NCBI RefSeq assembly: GCF_000820105.1
Contig: NZ_CDDB01000010.1
Coordinates: 1-64,000, forward strand
Origin: Aeromonas schubertii
GTDB taxonomy: Bacteria > Pseudomonadota > Gammaproteobacteria > Enterobacterales > Aeromonadaceae
Length of the DNA stretch: 64,000 nucleotides
Direction: 5' to 3'
Below are positions 26,046-36,700 of this stretch, piece after piece; positions within the stretch are counted from its first letter, which is position 1; each line of letters opens with the position of its first letter. Under the pieces are notes generated by a model. The model saw nothing but the letters and a program-made list of their open reading frames with translations, did no database searches and was not told the DNA's origin. The position numbers were made by a program, and so were the translations under genes.

Positions 26046-26762
26046 ATGAAAGTCACATTCTCGGTCTATCGTTACAACCCGGATATTGATAACGCACCGC
26101 ACATGAAGGATTATCATCTTGATATTCCTGAAGGTTCCGACATGATGGTGCTCGATGCCCTGATCCTGCTCAAGGAGCAGGATCCCACCATCGCCTTCCG
26201 GCGCTCCTGCCGTGAAGGGGTCTGTGGTTCCGACGGTATCAACATGAACGGCAAGAATGGCCTGGCCTGTATCACCCCGCTCTCCGATCTGCTCGGCAAG
26301 GGGGAGAAGGTGGTGATCCGGCCGCTGCCAGGCCTGCCGGTCATCCGGGATCTGGTCATCGACATGACCCAGTTCTATACCCAGTGGGAGAAGGTCAAGC
26401 CCTTCCTCATCAACAACGATAAACAACCGCCCGTGCGTGAGCACCTGCAATCCCCCGAAGAGCGCGCCAAGCTGGACGGTCTGTACGAGTGCATACTCTG
26501 TGCCTGCTGCTCCACCTCTTGCCCCTCCTTCTGGTGGAATCCGGACAAGTTCATCGGTCCTGCCGGCCTCCTGGCCGCCTATCGCTGGCTCGCCGACAGC
26601 CGCGACAGCGCCACTGCCGAGCGTCTGGGCAATCTGGACGACGCCTTCAGCGTCTTCCGCTGCCACGGCATCATGAACTGCGTGAACGTCTGTCCCAAGG
26701 GCCTTAACCCGACCAAGGCCATCGGCCATATCAAGTCGATGCTCCTGAATCGGGCCGTGTAA
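26046..26762 (+). CDS. sdhB: Succinate dehydrogenase iron-sulfur subunit
   Basis: Carries electrons from FAD in SdhA to quinone through three Fe-S clusters. 238 residues, as in E. coli. The [2Fe-2S] ligands are in FRRSCREGVCGSDGINMNG and GLACITP, and the [4Fe-4S] and [3Fe-4S] ligands are in CILCACCSTSCPSFWWNP and CHGIMNCVNVCPKGLNPTKAIG. It starts 17 bases after sdhA. A strong 11-bp hairpin follows, before sucA. Confidence 0.98.
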   Translation: MKVTFSVYRYNPDIDNAPHMKDYHLDIPEGSDMMVLDALILLKEQDPTIAFRRSCREGVCGSDGINMNGKNGLACITPLSDLLGKGEKVVIRPLPGLPVIRDLVIDMTQFYTQWEKVKPFLINNDKQPPVREHLQSPEERAKLDGLYECILCACCSTSCPSFWWNPDKFIGPAGLLAAYRWLADSRDSATAERLGNLDDAFSVFRCHGIMNCVNVCPKGLNPTKAIGHIKSMLLNRAV

Positions 26763-26790
26763 GCCCAACGGGCTCTGGCCCAACCTCCGG

Positions 26791-26820
26791 ATAGCCATCC
26801 GCCGTGTAGGATGGCTATCT
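26791..26820 (+). promoter_or_regulatory. Strong hairpin in the sdhB-sucA spacer
   Basis: A perfect 11-bp stem (gatagccatcc / ggatggctatc) with an 8-base loop, not followed by a T-run (tgttacaccc). Loop bases gtgta (26805-26809) are complementary to tacac (26823-26827), so an alternative pairing exists. It could be a processing or stabilising element that sets the ratio of sdh to suc messages. Confidence 0.6.
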
Positions 26821-26868
26821 GTTACACCCTACAAGCTGCTAGACAGAGAAGAAGTACAAGGGATCGAA

Positions 26869-29679
26869 ATGCATAACGGCGTGATGAAGGCCTGGTTGGA
26901 GTCATCTCACCTGGCTGGTGCGAATGCAAGCTACATTGAGGATTTGTACGAATCCTTCCTCGAAAATCCCGACTCCGTTGCCGACGAGTGGCGCACCCTG
27001 TTTGCGGGGCTCCCTCAGGTCAATGGCCATGCAGTCGAACAACCCCACTCCCGCGTCAAGGATTACTTCCGTCGCCTCGCCAAGGATACCTCCCGCTTCA
27101 GTGCGCCCGTCTCTGACCCCGAGGTGGATGCCAAGCAGGTTCGCGTCCTGCAACTCATCAATGCCTACCGCTTCCGTGGTCACCAGAATGCCAACCTGGA
27201 TCCGCTTGGTCTCTGGCAGCGTGACACCGTTGCCGAGCTGGATCCGGCGTTCCACAACCTGCAGGGGGCCGATCTCGACGCCACCTTCAACGTGGGCTCC
27301 TACGCCATTGGCCGTGAGACCATGGTGCTCTCCGATATCGTCTCCTCCCTCCAGAAGACCTACTGCGGCAGCATAGGCGCCGACTACATGCACATCACCT
27401 CGACCGAGGAGAAGCGCTGGTTGCAGCAGAGGCTCGAGTCTATCGAAGGGAAGGGGAGCTACACCCTCGAGGAGAAGACCCGTTTCCTCGAGAGCCTGAC
27501 CGCCGCCGAAGGGCTGGAAAAATATCTGGGGGCCAAGTTCCCCGGTGCCAAGCGTTTCTCCCTGGAAGGGGGCGATGCCATGGTGCCCATGCTCAAAGAA
27601 CTGATTCGCCGCGCCGGTGAGCAGGGTTGCAAAGAGGCCGTGATCGGTATGGCCCACCGTGGCCGCCTCAACGTGCTCATCAACGTGCTGGGCAAACGCG
27701 CCCAGGAGCTGTTTGATGAATTTGCCGGCAAGCACGGTGAGTCCTGGGGCACGGGGGATGTGAAGTACCACATGGGCTTCTCCTCCGACTTCGCCACCCC
27801 GGGTGGCAACGTCCACCTGGCGCTGGCGTTCAACCCCTCTCATCTCGAAATCGTCAACCCTGTGGTCATCGGCTCGGTCCGTGCCCGTATGGATCGTCGC
27901 GGTGACAAGGATGGCTCCAGTGTGTTGCCCATCACCATCCACGGTGACTCCGCCATCGCGGGTCAGGGGGTGGTGGCCGAGACCTTCAACATGTCCCTCA
28001 CCCGTGCCTATGGCGTCGGCGGGACAGTGCGCATCGTCATCAACAACCAGGTAGGTTTCACCACCTCCTACCACAAGGATCTGCGCTCCACCGAATACTG
28101 TACCGACATTGCCAAGGCGGTGCAGGCGCCGGTGCTGCACGTCAACGGGGATGACCCGGAGGCCGTGGTACTGGTAACCCAGATTGCCCTGGATTACCGC
28201 AACACCTTCAAGCGTGACGTGGTGATCGAGTTGGTCTGCTACCGTCGTCACGGCCACAACGAGGCCGACGAACCCAACGCCACCCAGCCCTTGATGTATC
28301 AGAAGATCAAGCAGCACCCGACGCCGCGCAAGATCTACGCCGATCAGCTGGTGGCTGAGGGGGCCCTGAACCAGGAGGCAGCCACCGCCATGGTCAACGA
28401 CTACCGCGACGCCCTGGATCGGGGTGAGCGTGTGGTCAACGAGTGGCGCCCCATGGAGCAGCACTCGGTCGACTGGACCCCTTATCTCGGTCACAGCTGG
28501 GATATGGCCTACGACCATAAGGTTCCCATGGAGACCCTCAAGCGCCTCGGCGAGCGGGTGACCCAGTATCCTGCCTCGCATGTGCTGCAGCGCCAGGTCG
28601 AAAAGATCTATGAAGACCGCCGCCTGATGGCCGCCGGTGAGAAGCTGGTCGACTGGGGCTTCGCCGAGACTCTGGCTTACGCCACCCTGGTGGACAAGGG
28701 CTCCCGTATTCGCTTTACCGGGGAAGACTCGGGTCGTGGCACCTTCTTCCACCGTCACGCCGTGCTGCATAGCCAGAGTGACGGCAGCACCTATACCCCG
28801 CTTTGCAACATTCACGAGAAGCAGGGGCCGTTCGAAGTCTATGACTCTGTGCTGACCGAGAATGCGGTACTCGCGTTCGAATACGGTTACGCCAGCGCCG
28901 AGCCGGCTGGTCTCACCATTTGGGAGGCCCAGTTTGGTGACTTCGCCAACTGTGCCCAGGTGGTCGTGGATCAGTTCCTCTCCTCCGGTGAGCAGAAGTG
29001 GGGGCGTATGTGCGGCCTGACCATGCTGCTGCCCCACGGTTATGAGGGCCAGGGTCCCGAGCACTCCTCCGCCCGTCTCGAGCGCTATCTGCAGATGTGT
29101 GCCCAGCACAACATGCAGGTGGTGGTGCCCTCGACCCCGGCACAGGTGTTCCATATGCTGCGTCGTCAGGTCGTGCGTCCGATGCGCCGTCCGCTCATCG
29201 TGATGTCGCCCAAGTCACTGCTGCGCCACCCCCTGGCGGTGAGCAAGCTCGACGAGCTGGCCGAAGGCACCTTCCAAAATGCCATCGGCGAGGTCGATCC
29301 TCTGGATCCGAAAGCGGTCAAGCGGGTGGTGTTCTGCTCTGGCAAGGTCTACTACGACCTGCTCGAAGCCCGTCGCAAGGCCGAGCAGAAGGATGTGGCC
29401 CTGGTGCGGATTGAGCAGCTCTACCCCTTCCCTGAGGCGGAAGTGCGCGCCATCCTGGCCGACTATGCCCACGTCACCGATTTCGTATGGTGTCAGGAAG
29501 AGCCGCAAAACCAGGGCGCCTGGTATAGCACCCGTCACCACTACGACGGCGTGCTGCCCGCTGGTGCCACTCTTAACTATGCTGGCCGTCCCGCCTCCGC
29601 CTCACCGGCGGTGGGTTATATCTCGGTTCATATGAAACAGCAGAAGGCGTTGGTAGATGACGCCCTGACCCTGGCCTAA
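26869..29679 (+). CDS. sucA: 2-oxoglutarate dehydrogenase E1 component
   Basis: Thiamine-diphosphate-dependent decarboxylase of the 2-oxoglutarate dehydrogenase complex. It transfers the succinyl group to the lipoyl arm of SucB. 936 residues (E. coli 933). The N-terminal segment binds E2 (SHLAGANASYIEDLYESFLENP). ThDP-enzyme features include AVIGMAHRGRLNVLINVLGK, NPSHLEIVNPVVIGSVRARMDR, HGDSAIAGQGVVAETFNMS and the metal-binding GxDP-type stretch HVNGDDPEAVVLVTQIALDYR. The transketolase-like C-terminal half includes SGRGTFFHRHAVLHSQ and VIMSPKSLLRHPLA. An aagggatcgaa stretch precedes the start. It follows sdhB by 106 bases and is probably read through from sdh. Confidence 0.98.
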   Translation: MHNGVMKAWLESSHLAGANASYIEDLYESFLENPDSVADEWRTLFAGLPQVNGHAVEQPHSRVKDYFRRLAKDTSRFSAPVSDPEVDAKQVRVLQLINAYRFRGHQNANLDPLGLWQRDTVAELDPAFHNLQGADLDATFNVGSYAIGRETMVLSDIVSSLQKTYCGSIGADYMHITSTEEKRWLQQRLESIEGKGSYTLEEKTRFLESLTAAEGLEKYLGAKFPGAKRFSLEGGDAMVPMLKELIRRAGEQGCKEAVIGMAHRGRLNVLINVLGKRAQELFDEFAGKHGESWGTGDVKYHMGFSSDFATPGGNVHLALAFNPSHLEIVNPVVIGSVRARMDRRGDKDGSSVLPITIHGDSAIAGQGVVAETFNMSLTRAYGVGGTVRIVINNQVGFTTSYHKDLRSTEYCTDIAKAVQAPVLHVNGDDPEAVVLVTQIALDYRNTFKRDVVIELVCYRRHGHNEADEPNATQPLMYQKIKQHPTPRKIYADQLVAEGALNQEAATAMVNDYRDALDRGERVVNEWRPMEQHSVDWTPYLGHSWDMAYDHKVPMETLKRLGERVTQYPASHVLQRQVEKIYEDRRLMAAGEKLVDWGFAETLAYATLVDKGSRIRFTGEDSGRGTFFHRHAVLHSQSDGSTYTPLCNIHEKQGPFEVYDSVLTENAVLAFEYGYASAEPAGLTIWEAQFGDFANCAQVVVDQFLSSGEQKWGRMCGLTMLLPHGYEGQGPEHSSARLERYLQMCAQHNMQVVVPSTPAQVFHMLRRQVVRPMRRPLIVMSPKSLLRHPLAVSKLDELAEGTFQNAIGEVDPLDPKAVKRVVFCSGKVYYDLLEARRKAEQKDVALVRIEQLYPFPEAEVRAILADYAHVTDFVWCQEEPQNQGAWYSTRHHYDGVLPAGATLNYAGRPASASPAVGYISVHMKQQKALVDDALTLA

Positions 29680-29711
29680 GCCACAGGAAGAAGTAAAAGG
29701 AATCAAGCAAG

Positions 29712-30893
29712 ATGACTATCGATATCAAGGTGCCCGACCTGCCGGAATCTGTGGCCGATGCCACCATCGCCACCTGGCACAAGAAGCCCGGTGACATGGT
29801 GACCCGTGACGAGGTCCTGGTGGACATCGAAACTGACAAGGTGGTACTGGAAGTGCCGGCGCCGGACTCCGGTGTGCTGGCCGAGATCCTCGAAGGGGAG
29901 GGAGCTACCGTGCTGGCCCGCCAGCTGATCGCCAAGATCAACCCGGCCGCCGTGGCAGGGGAAGAGACCAAGGCCAAACCGGCCGAGCCGGTCGAGAGCG
30001 ATGAGGCCCTGAGCCCTTCGGTCCGTCGTCTGGTGGCCGAGCACGGCATCGATGTGAGCAAGGTGAGTGGCAGCGGCAAGGGCGGTCGTATCACCAAGGA
30101 AGACGTGGAAGCCTTCATCAAGGGTGGTGACAAGCCGGCAGCGGCCCCCGCGCCGGTCGCGGCCGCGACCGCGACGGTTGCCCCCCTGGCCGGCCGCAGT
30201 CAGAAGCGCGTGCCCATGACCCGTCTGCGCAAGCGTATTGCCGAGCGCCTGCTCGAGGCCAAGAACACCACGGCCATGCTGACCACCTTCAACGAGGTCA
30301 ACATGAAACCCATCATGGAGCTGCGCAAGCAGTATGGCGAGATCTTCGAGAAGCGCCATGGCATCAAGCTCGGCTTCATGTCTTTCTACGTCAAGGCCGT
30401 GGTGGAAGCGCTCAAGCGCTATCCCGAGGTGAATGCCTCCATCGACGGGGACGATATCGTCTACCACAACTACTTCGACGTGAGCATCGCCGTCTCCACC
30501 CCCCGTGGACTGGTGACTCCGGTGCTGCGCGATGCCGACGTGCTGAGCCTGGCCGACATCGAGAAGGCCATCAAGGAGCTGGCGGGCAAGGGCCGCGACG
30601 GCAAGCTGACCGTCGAGGAGCTGACCGGTGGCAACTTCACCATCACCAACGGCGGCGTGTTTGGCTCTCTGATGTCGACACCCATCATCAACCCGCCCCA
30701 GAGCGCCATCCTGGGCATGCACAAGATCCAGGACAGGCCCATGGCCGTCGACGGCAAGGTGGAAATCCTGCCGATGATGTACCTGGCCCTCTCCTACGAT
30801 CACCGTCTCATCGACGGTCGCGAGTCGGTCGGCTTCCTGGTCTCCATCAAGGAGCTGCTGGAAGATCCGACCCGCCTGCTGCTGGACGTGTGA
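29712..30893 (+). CDS. sucB: Dihydrolipoyl succinyltransferase E2 component
   Basis: The core of the 2-oxoglutarate dehydrogenase complex, moving the succinyl group from E1 to CoA. 393 residues. In order: one lipoyl domain with the lipoylated lysine in [13 protein letters not shown] (about residue 43), an Ala/Pro/Lys linker, the E3/E1-binding domain ([20 protein letters not shown], about 99-135), a second Ala/Pro/Val linker, and the catalytic domain ending [17 protein letters not shown] with the active-site His near 364. lpd (E3) is not in the window and must be encoded elsewhere. Confidence 0.98.
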   Translation: MTIDIKVPDLPESVADATIATWHKKPGDMVTRDEVLVDIETDKVVLEVPAPDSGVLAEILEGEGATVLARQLIAKINPAAVAGEETKAKPAEPVESDEALSPSVRRLVAEHGIDVSKVSGSGKGGRITKEDVEAFIKGGDKPAAAPAPVAAATATVAPLAGRSQKRVPMTRLRKRIAERLLEAKNTTAMLTTFNEVNMKPIMELRKQYGEIFEKRHGIKLGFMSFYVKAVVEALKRYPEVNASIDGDDIVYHNYFDVSIAVSTPRGLVTPVLRDADVLSLADIEKAIKELAGKGRDGKLTVEELTGGNFTITNGGVFGSLMSTPIINPPQSAILGMHKIQDRPMAVDGKVEILPMMYLALSYDHRLIDGRESVGFLVSIKELLEDPTRLLLDV

Positions 30894-30908
30894 GCACAAC
30901 GATAATGA

Positions 30909-30925
30909 GGGGCCGCCAAGGCCCC
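30909..30925 (+). promoter_or_regulatory. Short hairpin between sucB and sucC
   Basis: A 6-bp GC stem (ggggcc / ggcccc, loop GCCAA) with no T-run, in the 92-base spacer before sucC. It may be an attenuator or processing site. Confidence 0.35.
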
Positions 30926-30985
30926 CTTCACGGGGATTGAGAAACACCCCATACGGAAATACCTACAAATACGGATAGAGCATCT

Positions 30986-32151
<1,166 letters not shown>

Positions 32152-32152
<1 letters not shown>

Positions 32153-33024
32153 TGAGCGTTCTGATCAACAAAGATACCAAGGTGATCTGCCAGGGCTTTA
32201 CCGGCGGCCAGGGTACCTTCCACTCCGAACAGGCCATCGCTTACGGCACCCAGATGGTCGGCGGCGTCTCCCCGGGCAAGGGTGGCACCACCCACCTGGG
32301 CCTGCCGGTGTTCAACACCGTCCGTGACGCCGTAGAAGCCACCGGCGCCACCGCCTCCGTCATCTATGTGCCGGCGCCGTTTTGCAAGGACGCCATCCTG
32401 GAAGCCATCGATGCCGGCATCAAGCTCATCGTCACCATCACCGAAGGCATCCCGACCCTGGACATGCTGGATGTGAAGGTGAAGCTGCAGGAAACCGGCG
32501 TGCGCATGATAGGGCCCAACTGCCCGGGCGTTATCACCCCGGGTGAGTGCAAGATCGGCATCATGCCTGGCCACATCCACAAGCCGGGCAAGGTGGGCAT
32601 CGTGTCGCGCTCCGGCACCCTGACCTACGAAGCGGTCAAGCAGACCACCGACGAAGGTTTTGGCCAGTCGACCTGTGTCGGTATCGGTGGTGACCCCATC
32701 CCGGGCTCCAACTTCATCGACATCCTGGAGATGTTCCAAAACGATCCGCAGACCGAAGCGATCGTCATGATCGGCGAGATCGGCGGTAACGCCGAGGAAG
32801 ACGCGGCGGCCTACATCAAGGCCCACGTCACCAAGCCGGTGGTCTCCTATATCGCGGGGGTCACCGCGCCTCCCGGCAAGCGTATGGGCCACGCCGGTGC
32901 CATCATCTCCGGTGGTAAGGGGACTGCCGCCGAGAAGTTTGCCGCTCTGGAAGATGCCGGTGTCAAAACCGTGCGCTCCCTGGCCGATATCGGCAAGGCC
33001 CTGCGCGAAGTGACCGGTTGGTAA
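32152..33024 (+). CDS. sucD: Succinyl-CoA synthetase alpha subunit
   Basis: A 290-residue CoA-binding subunit carrying the phosphorylated histidine. The N-terminal Rossmann domain has [20 protein letters not shown]. The active-site His lies in [20 protein letters not shown] (about residue 247), and the CoA-ligase signature is [21 protein letters not shown]. It starts at the ATG overlapping the sucC stop (TGATG). An intrinsic terminator 18 bases after the stop ends the nine-kilobase sdh-suc unit. Confidence 0.98.
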
Positions 33025-33042
33025 CTTGCTCCAGGTCTGAGT

Positions 33043-33072
33043 ATGCCGCCCCTGTGGGCGGCATTTTTTTTT
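33043..33072 (+). terminator. Intrinsic terminator of the sdh-suc operon
   Basis: An 8-bp stem (atgccgcc / ggcggcat) is followed by nine T. Confidence 0.92.
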
Positions 33073-33105
33073 GTGTGATTAAGTGCAGGCACACTTGAAC
33101 ACGGC

Positions 33106-34011
33106 TCACTGCTTGCAAGCGTGCTTCTCGCCGCCAGGGCTCTGGCCCTGTGCCTTTGGTGGCTGGATCAAGTGATAGATACCTCCCGCCAGTGGCAGGG
33201 CGAAGAGCAGTGAGTAGGGGGAGAGGGCTCTCTCCATGAGCATGGCCTCGAGGGCTATTGCAATCACAGGAAAGAGCAGAAAGCACAGTGAGGCTCGAAA
33301 CGGGGAGACCAGAGCATTGAGCCTGAAGTAGGCGACGATGCCTCCGACACCGGCCACGCCGCCGAGATAGAGAACGGCGAACACAGAGGCAGGGCGAATA
33401 TCGGCGATGACCGTCGATTCCATACTCAGCCCGGCGATAAGCAGCAAGATGGCAGCGATCCCGCTGGGAATGGCGCTAAAGGTAAGCACATGAACATCGC
33501 CGAGCCGCAGGGGCTTGATGATATAGATTGCTCCGTGCAATAACACGGCTCCCATCAACAGCGAGATGCCAAGCAGATAGTCACTGCCTGAGATATCCGA
33601 TTCGATAGAAATGATTGCGACCAGGCTGAGCAGGGTTACCAGCAGGGCCGATATTTGTTTGGCCGAAAATGGTTGTCTGGTAGTGAAATAGGTGAGGAGC
33701 ATGATGGTGATAGGCATATAACCAAATAGGATGGCTGCCAATCCGGATGAAATATATTTTTCGCCCTCCAGCATAAACCAAAATGGAATGGCAAAATAGA
33801 AGATAGCGACCAGAGGCATGTAGTGTCGTTTCTCTTTTGGAAATAGCAGGGGTACCTTCTCCCTGCGAGCTATCAGGATCAGCAGGGGAGACATTACCAG
33901 AAAGCGAAAGGCCGTCGCCGTGAGTGAAGGAATCGTCTCTCCGGCGATTGCCATCGCCAGCCAGGTCGTTCCCCATATCAGACAGACGGAGACGAACAAG
34001 GTTTTTTTCAT
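33106..34011 (-). CDS. EamA/DMT-superfamily transporter
   Basis: A 301-residue inner-membrane protein with about ten membrane helices and two EamA repeats. The first begins VCLIWGTTWLAMAIAGETIPSLTATAFRF, typical of the drug/metabolite transporter family (RhaT/PecM group). The second begins around residue 140 (GISLLMGAVLLHGAIYI). Substrate cannot be predicted; relatives export amino acids or metabolites. The start at 34011 has ggagagatgcctt upstream and removes an implausible 20-residue leader. Base composition is visibly lower in GC than the neighbouring suc genes, with many A/T-ending codons, suggesting later acquisition. It converges with sucD. Confidence 0.9.
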   Translation of the reverse strand: MKKTLFVSVCLIWGTTWLAMAIAGETIPSLTATAFRFLVMSPLLILIARREKVPLLFPKEKRHYMPLVAIFYFAIPFWFMLEGEKYISSGLAAILFGYMPITIMLLTYFTTRQPFSAKQISALLVTLLSLVAIISIESDISGSDYLLGISLLMGAVLLHGAIYIIKPLRLGDVHVLTFSAIPSGIAAILLLIAGLSMESTVIADIRPASVFAVLYLGGVAGVGGIVAYFRLNALVSPFRASLCFLLFPVIAIALEAMLMERALSPYSLLFALPLAGGIYHLIQPPKAQGQSPGGEKHACKQ

Positions 34012-34534
34012 AAGGCATCTCTCCATGGCATAACATAAATATTTGCAGGAGGAGGCTAAACCTTTATCCATACTCCAGGGTCAATCATGATGTTGTGACA
34101 AGTTGTGAGCGACTGTGTTAATTGTGTCGAGTCAGAGGAAGGGAGCTGCGTTTTAATTTTAATGCGGGTATTTGCTGTGAAAGCACAGCCAGGTGGCTTG
34201 TATCAACCCATGATAAATGAAATAACACACCTCTGGTGTTGAGCATCGATCACAAGAGCGTGGCTGTGTGATGGCAATCGATCCCCCTATGGCCTCTTCC
34301 GCCGATTTTCCCTGTGCATTCCCACTACTCGATGACGCCATCTGTGATCCTGCACACAGGATATAAAATCCATCGGCTGATAATAGAAATGTTTGTAATG
34401 GGCTTCGTTCCGGGCCTTGTGTGGTGCTGGCTGATCATCGCCTCATCCGCTTGTGCCTGCCCTGGAGGGGCTCATCCCGGCGGTAGCATTGAGCGGCTCA
34501 CGCTTTCATAGTCGAACGACAAGGAGTCAGTGGA
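34012..34534 (+). other. 523-base lower-GC gap between transporter and alkylsulfatase
   Basis: No credible gene: short open frames here lack family features and good ribosome binding sites. It must contain the divergent promoters. A CRP-like palindrome (TGTGA-N6-ACACA, nine of ten consensus positions) lies at 34343-34358, followed by TATAAA at 34362-34367. Composition matches the adjacent EamA gene more than the housekeeping flanks. Confidence 0.6.
34343..34358 (+). promoter_or_regulatory. CRP-like palindrome upstream of alkylsulfatase
   Basis: TGTGA-TCCTGC-ACACA matches the CRP half-site pattern (TGTGA-N6-TCACA) at nine of ten positions. It lies 177 bases before the alkylsulfatase start. 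A chance occurrence cannot be excluded. Confidence 0.35.
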
Positions 34535-36547
34535 ATGAAGATGGGAAACGGGCTTGGTAGAGTCAGCCTTATCGCAATGGCCGTCGCCTCACAGATGGCG
34601 ATGGCCTATGACTACAACACCCAGGGCAAGGAGGCCACGGCCTTTACCAAGGCGGCGAATGAGAAGGTCTATCAGGAACTGGATTTTGACAACAAGAGCG
34701 CCTTCGAAGATGCGGATCGCGGCTTTATTGCCCCCTTGCTCAACCAGGGAGATATCGCCGGGGTTTTCAGTGCCACCGCCATGAACTATGTGCAAAACAG
34801 CAAGGCTCCGGCCTCGGTTAACCCCAGTCTGTGGCGCCACGCGCAGCTGGTCAACCGGGGGGGCCTCTACAAGGTCAGCGAGCATATCTATCAGGTGCGT
34901 GGTCAGGATCTCTCCAATCTCACCATCATAGAGACCGACAAGGGGATGGTCTTTTATGACGTGGAGTACTCTGGCAAGGCGCTCAAGGCCTCTATCGAGC
35001 TCTATGAGCAGCATCGTGGCAAACGGGCGCTGAAAGGGGTGATCATCTCCCACAGCCATGCGGATCACTTCGGTGGTTTTGGCGGTATTTATGAGGCGGG
35101 GCTGGCCACTCCCGAGGATGTGAGCAGTGGCAAGTTACCCGTGTTGGCCCCGGAGGGATTCGTGGAGGAGGCGGTCAGTGAGAACGTCATGGGGGGTAAC
35201 ATCATGGCCCGCCGTGCCGGCTATCAATATGGCAACGTACTCAAGGTCAACGAAAAGGGGATAGTCACCAGCGCCCTCGGCCCGGCCCTGGCCAACGATG
35301 CCTCTTCCTTGCCCATTCCGAACCACTTCATCACCAAGGAAAATGAGACGGTCACCATCGACGGCGTCGATTTTGTTTTCAATTTGGTCCCCCATACCGA
35401 GGCCCCCTCCGAGATGGTGATGTTTATCCCCAAGTGGGGGGCGCTCTCCATGGCCGAGGATGTGAACCACCTGCAGCACAACATCTATACCCTGCGTGGG
35501 GCCCAGATCCGCGACTCCGCCGCCTGGGCGAAATATATCAACCAGGCACTGGGTCGCTGGGGTGAGAAGGCCCAGGTCCATTTTGGACCCCATACCTGGC
35601 CGGTCTGGGGTAATGAGAAGGTGGTGGAGTACCTCAAGAACCAGCGGGATCTCTACCAGTCCCTCTTCGATACCACCATGCGCTATGCCAACTACGGCTA
35701 TGGTCCCGATGAGATTGCCGAAAATGCACTGCTGCCCAAGTCGGTGTTCAACAACTGGGACAACCGCCCCTACTACGGCAACCTGAAAAATAATCTCAAA
35801 TCGACCTACATCCGCAATCTGGGTTGGTTTGATGGCAATGCGGCCAAGTTGGCGCAGTATCCCGATGATGAGCGTGGCAAGCGGTATGTGGAGGCGTTTG
35901 GTGGGGAGGATAAGGTACTGGAGGCCGCCTTAAACAGTGTCAACAAGGGGGACTACCGCTTCGCGGCCGAACTTCTCAACAATATCGTCGCCTCCAATCC
36001 CGCTAATCAGAAGGCCGTGCTGCTGATGGCCGATGCACTCGAGCAACTGGGCTATCAGGACGAGACGACGCTGACCCGTAACCTCTATCTGTCGGGGGCC
36101 CAGGAGCTTCGCATGGGGGGCAATGTCCCCAACCAGCTCTCCACCACCTCGCCGGAGGTGATAGCGGGTCTGCCTGGCGACATGCTGATGCCCTACCTCG
36201 GTATGGTGATGGATCAGGTCAAGGCCGAGCAGGTGGGTAACCATGTCATCAACCTGATCTTGCAAGGAGACAAGCCGTTCGGTATTGACCTTCATAACGG
36301 GGTATTCAACAGCCTGAGCGATTACCAGGCCAGTAAAGCCGACGTTACTCTGGAGATAGCCAAGCCCGAGCTGCTCGCCTTCCTCGCCGGCAAGGTCACC
36401 ATGGATGCGCTGCTCAATGAGGGTAAGGCTAAGGTGAGCGGAGATGCCAAGGTGCTGGAGAAGCTTCCCGGCCTGTTTGATCTCACTATCAAAAACAACA
36501 TGAACCTGGTGTTGCCGCTGCAGCAGGAGAACCGGATCAAAGAATGA
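34535..36547 (+). CDS. Secreted class III alkylsulfatase (metallo-beta-lactamase fold, SdsA1/YjcS-like)
   Basis: A 670-residue periplasmic or secreted enzyme expected to hydrolyse alkyl sulfates such as SDS to alcohol and sulfate. An N-terminal signal peptide (cleavage near AMA-YDYN, about residue 25) is followed by the binuclear zinc domain with the HxHxDH motif in ISHSHADHFGGFGGIYEAG (about 170-180). Then come further metal-site stretches (PHTEAPSEMVMFIPKWGALSMAEDVNHL), a helical dimerisation domain, and a C-terminal SCP2-like sterol-carrier domain (VTLEIAKPELLAFLAGKVTMDALLNEGKAKVSGD) that recruits the aliphatic chain. This order is that of Pseudomonas SdsA1 and E. coli YjcS. A caaggag site precedes the ATG. 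Confidence 0.93.
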   Translation: MKMGNGLGRVSLIAMAVASQMAMAYDYNTQGKEATAFTKAANEKVYQELDFDNKSAFEDADRGFIAPLLNQGDIAGVFSATAMNYVQNSKAPASVNPSLWRHAQLVNRGGLYKVSEHIYQVRGQDLSNLTIIETDKGMVFYDVEYSGKALKASIELYEQHRGKRALKGVIISHSHADHFGGFGGIYEAGLATPEDVSSGKLPVLAPEGFVEEAVSENVMGGNIMARRAGYQYGNVLKVNEKGIVTSALGPALANDASSLPIPNHFITKENETVTIDGVDFVFNLVPHTEAPSEMVMFIPKWGALSMAEDVNHLQHNIYTLRGAQIRDSAAWAKYINQALGRWGEKAQVHFGPHTWPVWGNEKVVEYLKNQRDLYQSLFDTTMRYANYGYGPDEIAENALLPKSVFNNWDNRPYYGNLKNNLKSTYIRNLGWFDGNAAKLAQYPDDERGKRYVEAFGGEDKVLEAALNSVNKGDYRFAAELLNNIVASNPANQKAVLLMADALEQLGYQDETTLTRNLYLSGAQELRMGGNVPNQLSTTSPEVIAGLPGDMLMPYLGMVMDQVKAEQVGNHVINLILQGDKPFGIDLHNGVFNSLSDYQASKADVTLEIAKPELLAFLAGKVTMDALLNEGKAKVSGDAKVLEKLPGLFDLTIKNNMNLVLPLQQENRIKE

Positions 36548-36574
36548 TGTGATGATGAGTTTGCCACTTAGACC

Positions 36575-36602
36575 AAATGCCGGCGTTTTGCCGGCATTTT
36601 CT
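36575..36602 (+). terminator. Intrinsic terminator of the alkylsulfatase gene
   Basis: A 10-bp stem (aaatgccggc / gccggcattt) with loop GTTTT and a following T-rich tail, 28 bases after the stop. Confidence 0.9.
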
Positions 36603-36700
36603 TATGGCTCCCCCCACTTGGTTAAACGCAATGAAAGATTCATATGGGCTTCCTATGCTCTGGTGTCGCCGATTGCGACCCAATCCAGCAGGAGAGCCCC

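Noticed and set aside
26791-26833. H-type pseudoknot in the sdhB-sucA spacer
   Set aside because: The second stem would need a two-base loop to span an 11-bp helix, which is sterically unlikely; kept only as a hairpin with an alternative pairing.
26902-29154. 750-codon open frame antisense to sucA
   Set aside because: Shadow of sucA's codon bias; no family features or start context.
34314-34511. 65-codon plus-strand frame between the EamA gene and the alkylsulfatase gene
   Set aside because: No ribosome binding site, no family resemblance, and it covers the likely promoter region.
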